A stretch of 64,000 nt of DNA from Plasmodium vivax (Eukaryota; Apicomplexa; Aconoidasida; Haemosporida; Plasmodiidae), in assembly GCF_000002415.2 (NCBI RefSeq), contig NC_009913.1:558001-622000 (forward strand). The letters are read 5' to 3'. The position numbers and the translations under genes were made by a program. The notes beneath the pieces were generated by a model. The model was not told the DNA's origin. It saw only the letters and a program-made list of their open reading frames with translations, and searched no databases. Positions 56,669 to 64,000 of this stretch are shown piece after piece (the stretch's first letter is position 1; every line of letters starts with the position of its first letter).

Positions 56669-57096
56669 CCTTTTTTTGTTTTTTCGTGTTTCCCCTTTCG
56701 CCACTGTTTTCCCTTTTTTGTTTTTTTTCCACGTCGCGTTTATCACGCCCAGTGCGCGCCGCCCATTTTGCACTTTCATTTTATTACCAGCCCGGTCAGC
56801 TCATACGTGCACACCGCACATTGCTAAACACTTACGTGCGCAGTTTTGGCATCTTGCGGATTGGGCGTTTAAATTTGCGCTCGCTTCCTCCGCACCATCA
56901 CCATCGTCACCATCTTTTTTTTTTTTTTTTTTCCCTCCCCTTTTAATGCATACTGTCCTACGTGTGTGCAAAAATTTTCACACAGCAGAAACGGGGATAG
57001 CAGAGTGTTTACCCGTCAGCCGTTTTGATATGCACTTCTAAACATCGGGGGGGAGGAGAAAAAAAAGAAAAAAAAAAAAAGATCAATCTGACGACA

Positions 57097-57206
57097 CCGC
57101 TCGTTCGTTTGCTCATTCGTTTGATCGCTCTTTTGCTCATTCGTTTGATCGCTCTTTTGCTCATTCGTTTGCTCGCTCGTTTGCTCACTCGTTTGTCCGC
57201 CCCTTC
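57097..57206. repeat. 12-bp tandem repeat upstream of PI-PLC
   Basis: About nine units of the CTCATTCGTTTG / ATCGCTCTTTTG type, ending about 215 bases before the PI-PLC start codon, so probably within its 5' leader or promoter. Confidence 0.9.
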
Positions 57207-57419
57207 GCTCTCTGGATTTCCTTTTTATGGGGTGATACGGCCGGGGGCGTAGCAGCACAGCGCAACGTTGTTCGTGTAAACGTACGGGCCGCATACTTCG
57301 CGTTTCACACGGCGCGTTAGACCATACATGAAACGTTAGGCACCTACATAGACACGGAGAGAGAGAGGGAGACGGCGAATTGGTAGACGGATAGAGAAGT
57401 TCCCCCCCGCGCGTGCCTC

Positions 57420-60400
57420 ATGAACTTTAGTGAGAGTGTACCCCGAGATGCATGCAATGAAGAAATACAAAAAGACGATGATGCAATAAGTCTGTTATCG
57501 CGGAGCGCAGGGGGAGAGAAGAATGGGGACTGTGGTCAGGTGAAGCGGCGTGAGCGGAGTAGAGGAGAGTCGCACAGGGGAGATACACACAGAGACCCGC
57601 ACAGGGAACCGCACCGGGGAGAGGGGGCCACCCCGCGCAAGAAGGAAAGAGACTGCAGCAAAAAGAACGCGGAGGGGATTGACTCCAAGCTCGGATTTGA
57701 CATAAAAAATGTGTTGACGCACGCGTACCTCCCCGTGTGCATCGAAAAAATGAAAGAAGGAGAGTACGTGTACAAATGGAACAGCAACAATATTTTCCAA
57801 AAGAAGACGCTGAAGTTTTTCTACCTAGATGTAAATAACTATTGCATACGATGGAATTCAAAAAAAAAAAAAGTGAAAGAAAATAAAAACCCAACTTTAT
57901 ACATATGGGATATTATAAAAATACTGGACGGATCAGAATCTTCCTTTTTTAAAAAAAAAGAAGAAGAAAAAAATTTATCCATTGAAATTATAAGTGCACA
58001 GAGAAATTTGAGAATTACCTTCCTAGACATACAGAGGTGGAAGATGTGGCTCTTCGGCTTGATGTATTATCAGTACAAGTTTATTAACAAAGGATCCGGC
58101 AAAAAAAAAATGAAGTCCTTCATATGTGAAAGTAACAAGCTGTACGACAATTACATCATCTCTGGCCTGAAGGACATCAACGCATTGACGCTCTCCCAGC
58201 TCTACATCATTCTCAGGAGCCTGAACATTTATTTGAACATGAAAATTTTGTACCATTATTTTTCTATATATAAAAATAAAGGCACCGTTAACTACGTAGG
58301 GTTTACCAAAATTCTGGAGCACATTTTTTCGAATAAACATATTACCATACATTTTGATTTGTATAAGGGGAAGAGCTCCGGCTGCATAGACAACAGGAAT
58401 TTTATCGAATTTTTGATTGATGTGCAATGTGAGGGGAAATGTGAGGAGAGGATTTTCTCTGCGCGTCAAGTGGACCGCGAATTTTTTTTCCACGAGGGGA
58501 TGTGCGGAAGGAAGGAAGCACAGGCGTTGCCATCCACGTGTGGGACATTGAACGGTACGGTTACTTCCACGTCAGGTGTCCGCTTAACAGGGGGAGTACC
58601 CCTCGCAGTGGATCCTACGCCAAGGGGTGGTGCCAAAAATGGAGGGAATGCCTCTGAAGGAACTCACCAGAAGATGGGAAAAAAAGGTGAAAATGATCCC
58701 TACGGAGAAGCCAATTCGGTTGGTAGGTACAAACCAAGAGGAGACACCCTCGTGGCTAATTCTGCGAAGAACAATGTTGGCAACTACCAGTGGGGAGGCA
58801 CCTTCATGAAAAATGCGAATAAGGAGGGGGTCAATCAAAATGAGTTCCACTTCGGCGTGGACGCCTTACCGAGTGCTTTTCTCCTGCCGGACAATTGGAT
58901 GTGCCAGGATGAAGACTACATCACTGTGTTAAATATACTCAGGGGTAAGCTCGGGCTGGGCGCCACAATCGGCGGCGGCTACCACAGCGACGGCTTCAGT
59001 GGGGGCGGTGCGAGCATGAAGCGTGGTGCAAGCAGTAGGTACAGCTATCGCATTGATGGACGCTGTCACAGCGGGCACAGCAGCGACGGCGCAGAGAACG
59101 CCAACGGGAGTCGGCTCTGCAACGGAGAGAGCACCCAAAAGGAACACCAAGGAAGGGCGCAAAACGAGGCCTACTACATCAGAGCCAAGGCAATATACAA
59201 ACTGCTAAACACGATAAAGAAATACAACATCCCATTTGTTATGATTAATGAAGATAAGCATTATTTGACGCAGATCGGGTTGGTCTACTTCCTACTGTCA
59301 AAGGAAAACAGCATCATGTGCCCAGAGTACTCCAAAGTGTATCAAAATATGAACCTCCCCCTTTGCAACTACTGGATTAATAGCAGCCATAATACGTACC
59401 TTGGGAGGAAACAAATCTTTAGCTCAAGCAATATCGAGCAATATATTTACATCCTCATAGATGGGTGCAGATGCGTCGAATTCGATTGCTATTATTTTAA
59501 TAAGAACATTGTTGTTTATCATGGGTTCTATGGCTATAAGTTAACCTCTTCCATCCTCTTCTGCGATACGCTCATTGCATGCAAACTGTTCGGATTTACA
59601 ACCTCCCCCTTCCCCATCATCCTGTCCTTAGAAATTCACTGCAAAAATAAACACAAAAATTTGATTGCCAAAATTTTGATATGCATCCTAGGGAACCAGC
59701 TGTACATCCCCAAAAGTAGAGACGAAATTAATAACATCACGCCGAATAATTGTAAAAATAAATTTTTGGTGAAATATAAACATTTTGAAAATAATGAGAA
59801 CTCGGGGTTTTACTTCATCTTTGAGGGGTTGCAGAGCGTCATGTATGACGAGCTGGGGTACATTTCGGACATCATTGGCGACCCCGATGAGGATGCGGAC
59901 GAGCAGGACGGCCCCTTGGGGGGCGTGCACAACCTTCTCCGCGGAGAAAGCGGCAGAAGTGGAGACAGCGATAGCGATAGTGGCGATGAACGCAAAGGTG
60001 AGCGAAACGAGGGTCGCCACGCCCAGAAAAATGGTAAGCGGCTTGACCGGGGGAGCCCAAACCACCGGGAGGATGACGATATAGAGAAACAATTCGACAG
60101 CTACATAAAGAACAGCATCCAGAAGGGGTACATCCACGAACGGAAGAAGCGAAGCATCTACATCAGCAGTCTGTGCCACGACCCTGGCGCTGTGGAGAAG
60201 GACCCGCGAGATGATTCCTCCCACAGTGATGATGACCACGACCCCCAAGTGGTAAAAGGCACGAAGCTTTCGAGGCACAAAAAGGGGAAAGGTCACAGCA
60301 GGGGATCTACTACTAGGGGAGATGACAATAACCCGCGTAAGGACCACCCAAATGGCTTCCTTAAAGATGCTGATGGGGGTGGCCCCCCGCTGGCTAGCCA

Positions 60401-62169
60401 AAAAGTTGTAAATGGAACTACCGAAGAGGGCAAAAAAAAAACCGATAATCAAAACGCAAGAAGTAATAACATACTAAATGAGTACTCCTGTTTGAAGGGA
60501 TACGCGTTTCAAAATTTTTGCGAAAATAGGACGTACAACGAAATATGCTCGATTAGCGAAAATAAATTTATCAAGCTGATTAAAAAGAATGAAGAGGAGA
60601 TAATAAAGTATAACCAGAAAACGTTGACGCGAGTGTACCCTTCTGGGACCAGACTGGCCTCCACCAACTTTAACCCACTGATCTTCTGGAGCGCAGGAAT
60701 CCAATTCGTGGCGTTAAATTACCAGTACAATGGGCTGAGCATGCTGCTCAACAAAGGAAGGTTTCTAGAAAATGGAGGGAAGCACTCAGGGTACATCCTA
60801 AAGCCAGAAATTTTACGTTTTAACGAAAAAAAAGACTACGACATTTTGCACCTCGACCTGCAAATACTGTCATTACATCAGATCAACTTGCTATTCTCCA
60901 TCAAAAATAAATACCAAGAGAAGAAATTAAAAAAAAAATTATTCAAAATGGATATGATACAACGTATTCAGACACACAAAAAAATTAACAAAAAAATGAA
61001 AAATTTTAAAGACGTACAAAAATTAGAAAAGGAAAAAAAAAAATTCTTTTTCTCTGATGTACAGTCAGATGACAATAAGAAAAAAAAAAATATAAGTCAC
61101 GAATTTCTCATGAAAAAATTTAACGATAATGACAATGACGTTAATTATATTCATAGCAAATGCTTAAATGTGGAAGAGAAATATGAGGACATGTTATCTG
61201 AGTATAAATCTTTCCTACTCTGTTCTTCCCTCTCGCACAGCAGCAGCTTCAACAGCTGCAGCAGCAATACTACTACTTCCAATAATGCTACGACCGACTC
61301 GACGAAGAATAATTCCTCCAAGTCCAAGAGTAAGAGCTTCTATCAAACGTTTGAGGAGCTGAAGAAGGCGAACAATTTGTTCTTCTATTTGTACGTCACC
61401 ATCTCCGTGCACGGCTACAACGAGCACAAGTATTACTTCAAAACGGAGATCGCCAAGGTCAATTTTTACGACCTCAACTATTGGTAGGGCTCCCCGCAAT
61501 TGCGTAGCGGCGCATCTGTATATGCCACTTCCCACATGCACACGCTTACACTCACCCTGTTGACACCCCTTCGATGTGTTTCCCCCTCCCGCAGTTGGTC
61601 AAAGCCATCAATTTTCCAAATGAAAATAACGTACCCCTCACTGGCCCTCATTGTGTTTGAGCTGAAAACTTATGTAAGTCAACAAAGATAGTTACAGCGC
61701 GGTTGTTAGAGGTGCCTGCCGTGTTGTCTCCTGCCCGAGTGCGTTCGTTCGCCTAGTGGTGGAGTTATAATGTGTTTTATTTTTATTTTATTTCCCCCCC
61801 CCTTTTTCAACCCCCTCTGCAGGACACCGTAAAAAGCGAACTCATTGCGTGCGCCTGCTTCCCAGTTAAATGCCTCCGAGAAGGGTAAAGCCAACGTTGC
61901 CCTCCCCCCAAAGGGGGAGCCGAATAGTGGGGCCCTCACGAGTAGCCGTTACGATGAGACGCCCCCGCGCAAATGATTTCCATCTGCATTTCCCTGCGCA
62001 GTTTTTCCACCACATTTTAATTTTTTTCTTTTTCTTTTTTTTTCTTTTTCTTTCATTTTTGCCTCCACTTCGCAGCATCCGATTTGTCCCGCTGTGCGAC
62101 AAGTACTTGAAGGACATAAAAGGGTCGGGCATTTTGGTAAATCTGAAAATTGGCACAAACGGCGGCTGA
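57420..62169 (+). CDS. PI-PLC: Phosphoinositide-specific phospholipase C, delta-like, four exons
   Basis: Hydrolyses PI(4,5)P2 to IP3 and diacylglycerol; in Plasmodium it drives calcium release for egress, invasion and gametogenesis. Exons 57420..61483, 61595..61673, 61823..61884 and 62076..62169; all phases fit; 1432 residues. Order: PH-like domain (about 95-225), EF-hand-type helices (about 235-345), a long Gly/Asn/Ser-rich insert (about 345-590), X domain with catalytic His657 in SSHNTYL and His701 in VYHGF, an acidic and Lys-rich X-Y linker (about 815-1040), Y domain (about 1070-1135, YPSGTRLASTNFNP and QFVALNYQ), then a C2 domain split by all three introns and ending in GIRFVPLCDKYLK...SGILVNLKIG. 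The first exon alone stops inside C2. The acidic X-Y linker is the autoinhibitory region in animal enzymes. Confidence 0.95.
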
Positions 62170-64000
62170 GGATTCCAAAATGTTGCACATCCGCGCTCGC
62201 GTTGTTTGTGCAGACGCAGATGCGATGCACGCGCACACATGAAGAACGAATCTCCCACGATTTAAACATTTCAAGGGTGCTTTTCATCACCAGCCTTTCC
62301 TTTTTTTTAAATAATGTTTAGTTTTTAATAACATTTTGTACGCATGACGAGATTATTTGTTAAGTTGAACTCATTTTTTGTCCCATTTTTAATTGCGCAT
62401 TTGTGTATGCCTAAACAGGGAGATACATAAATGCGCACACGTGCATACGTCTCATTTGTTCACCTAATTTTCCACCAACGCGTTACTTTATTTTATTTTA
62501 TTTTACTTTTCATGCAATTCTGCTTGCCCTTCATTTTGCAAACCTCCTACAAATCATAGGAAGAATTGTGTGGCAGTGCTTGTACAAGAGAGTGCGCTAT
62601 GAACGCAGACGCTTGTGCCCCTCCCCCGGCACATCCATGTGCATATATGCATGTGTGAGGAGGAGCATCTGAAAAATGTGAGGCACACAAAAAAGTTCAT
62701 TCCATTTGTTCGTACGAAGTGGTGTTATATGTGTAAAAAGTGATTACATACGGCTGGAACGCGCATATAGAGCGACGTTTTTAAGTGGTTCAAGGGGATC
62801 AAGAGGAGCAATGTACATGCGTGTGCCTTCGTGTGTGATACATACGTGCATACTTATGCGAATACACGTTTTATAAATCCTGCTTAACACCTTTTTCACG
62901 CTTCTACGGAATTTCCCCCATTCTGGTATGTTTGTATGTGGAATGTTGCATTTTACTGAGTTTTTTTTTTTTTTTTTTTTTTTTTTGGTATAGTTACACC
63001 CAAAAAAAATTCAGCACGAACAGTGAAGAATGTGTTGTTTAGCCACGCCAATCCTTTACTCGCTCTTTTGAGGGTTTTAAATTGGCCCTATAAACGATCG
63101 TTTCCACTTCACTCCCCCGCTCGTTGGTGATTATGCATGCGTTGTGAGAACATCACATACGTATGTGTATATATCCGTTCCACGCGCGCAGGCCACGCGG
63201 CATGCGGTTCATCCCCCCAAACTGGGCAACCCCCACACACCCCCAGGTGCACATATGTAGGCCAGCACGCGGATTACCCAAGTGTAAACGCGCCAACGTA
63301 CACATACATAGGTCCACGCGTTTACCCTGCATGTTCACTGCATGCTCACTACATGCTCACTGCATGCTCACTACATACCCACTGCCATATGCTTGCACGC
63401 CCCCGCGCAGACATGAGAACAGCAGAAAAAGGCATGCGCACCAATGCTTTGACCCACCGGGCTACCCCACTTTTTGCGCCTTTTTTTTTTTCTCTTTTGC
63501 CCTAAAACTGAACCATTTTCAAAATAAGGCACAATAATTTGACTTGGCCAACCACAATGAAGTGGTGAAAAATAAAAGGCGAATGAGTTAAGCAGCAGGT
63601 CGTCAACTTTCGAGGGCGTCACCAAACGTTCGCGAACGTGTGCCAACGTGTAGGGGAAGAGTGAAGCGCGCTGTTCATTCTGCTTACCCTGCAGCGCCCC
63701 CTTTCGTAAGTGTGGGGGGGGTCTTGGCGAACCGGGCCCGCCAGGAGTCTCCCCGGTAAGAGGCACCCCACCGAGTGATGCCCCCCAAGGGCAAAAGCGG
63801 TGCGAAGATTAAACCACACTTGCGAATTCATTTTTTCCACCCGTTAGTGGAACATGTAAATATATGTGTGATGTTTAAATTTTTTTTTTAATTCACGAGC
63901 TACCTTGGGTTACAATTTTTTAAGGATAAATTTTTGCATTTTTTTTTTTTTTTTTTGTTTTTTTGTCACCTCGAATTGAGATCTCCACTGTGCGCGAATT
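62170..64000. other. Intergenic, downstream of PI-PLC to the window end
   Basis: AT-rich with T runs (62961-62986, 63941-63956) and a 12-bp repeat at 63326..63382. Several 60-130 codon frames exist on both strands near 63137-63840, but with overlapping equal-quality frames and no splice partners I do not call a gene. Confidence 0.65.
63326..63382. repeat. 12-bp tandem repeat, about five units
   Basis: Units CACTGCATGCTC and CACTACATGCTC alternate, giving a run of GCATGC-like palindromes. Non-coding. Confidence 0.9.

Larger units (their letters stand above)
52057..57419. other. Divergent intergenic region, 5.4 kb
   Basis: The longest gap, between the coiled-coil gene (minus) and PI-PLC (plus). 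Contains an A run of 36 (52662-52697), T runs (52252-52273, 53129-53144, 54246-54268), degenerate CAAATC-type repeats (53875-53930), a 12-bp array (54506-54652), GTGTAATC repeats (55262-55312), a 28-bp array (56529-56668) and a 12-bp array (57097-57206). An open frame at 53558-54073 (171 codons, no ATG at its opening) is dominated by repeats and hydrophobic T-rich codons. A candidate small gene at 55618-56236 is entered separately. Confidence 0.6.

Noticed and set aside
1..64000. tRNA, rRNA, CRISPR array, insertion sequence, viral or plasmid element
   Set aside because: No cloverleaf, array of spaced repeats, transposase motif or viral gene was found; tandem repeats here have no spacers and are ordinary minisatellites.

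Overview
The window is nuclear DNA of a malaria parasite (Plasmodium), most likely of the P. vivax / P. cynomolgi / P. knowlesi clade. Evidence: coding genes with asparagine/lysine/aspartate-rich low-complexity inserts, GT-AG introns, homopolymer A and T runs of 18-36 bases in introns and gaps, moderate rather than extreme AT content, and a hypoxanthine-guanine phosphoribosyltransferase whose sequence is that of the vivax-like parasites as I remember it. The gene order (QCR7, HGPRT, phosphoglucomutase, GMP synthetase, FCP1-like phosphatase, ATG18, ..., PI-PLC) matches what I recall of P. falciparum chromosome 10; that synteny is from memory. I see no tRNA, rRNA, mobile element, subtelomeric gene family or viral element. 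It is a chromosome-internal core region.

Layout. 0.1-12.4 kb: four minus-strand metabolic genes in a row: QCR7 (respiratory complex III), HGPRT (three exons, the first only 17 bases), phosphoglucomutase-2 and GMP synthetase. HGPRT and GMP synthetase are successive enzymes of purine salvage. 15.5-23.4 kb: two plus-strand genes, a large FCP1-type phosphatase whose C-terminal BRCT domain is split over two small 3' exons, and an unrecognised 693-residue protein. 24.6-25.9 kb: ATG18 (minus). 28.4-30.5 kb: a four-exon RING plus TRAF-type zinc-finger protein with a hydrophobic C-terminus (plus). 31.1-34.7 kb: UTP13-like WD40 protein of the ribosome-assembly machinery (minus). 38.2-40.0 kb: a short six-exon gene (plus) that no single ORF reveals. 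40.4-43.1 kb: a basic AT-hook protein (plus). 44.8-46.7 kb: nicalin homologue (minus). 48.0-52.1 kb: a ten-exon coiled-coil protein (minus). 57.4-62.2 kb: phosphoinositide-specific phospholipase C (plus, four exons).

The genes are housekeeping functions without operon structure; each is expected to have its own promoter. Divergent pairs (GMP synthetase/FCP1; ATG18/RING; UTP13/small gene; coiled coil/PI-PLC) are separated by 2.5-5.4 kb, and the gaps carry many 11-28 bp tandem repeats and homopolymers. The less expected items are the cryptic six-exon gene, a hairpin-dense island at 36.3-36.8 kb that could be a structured RNA, a 65-codon upstream ORF overlapping the start of the AT-hook gene (ATGA), and an ambiguous candidate small gene at 55.6-56.2 kb. 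Exon joins below were all checked for reading phase, but none is supported by transcripts here.
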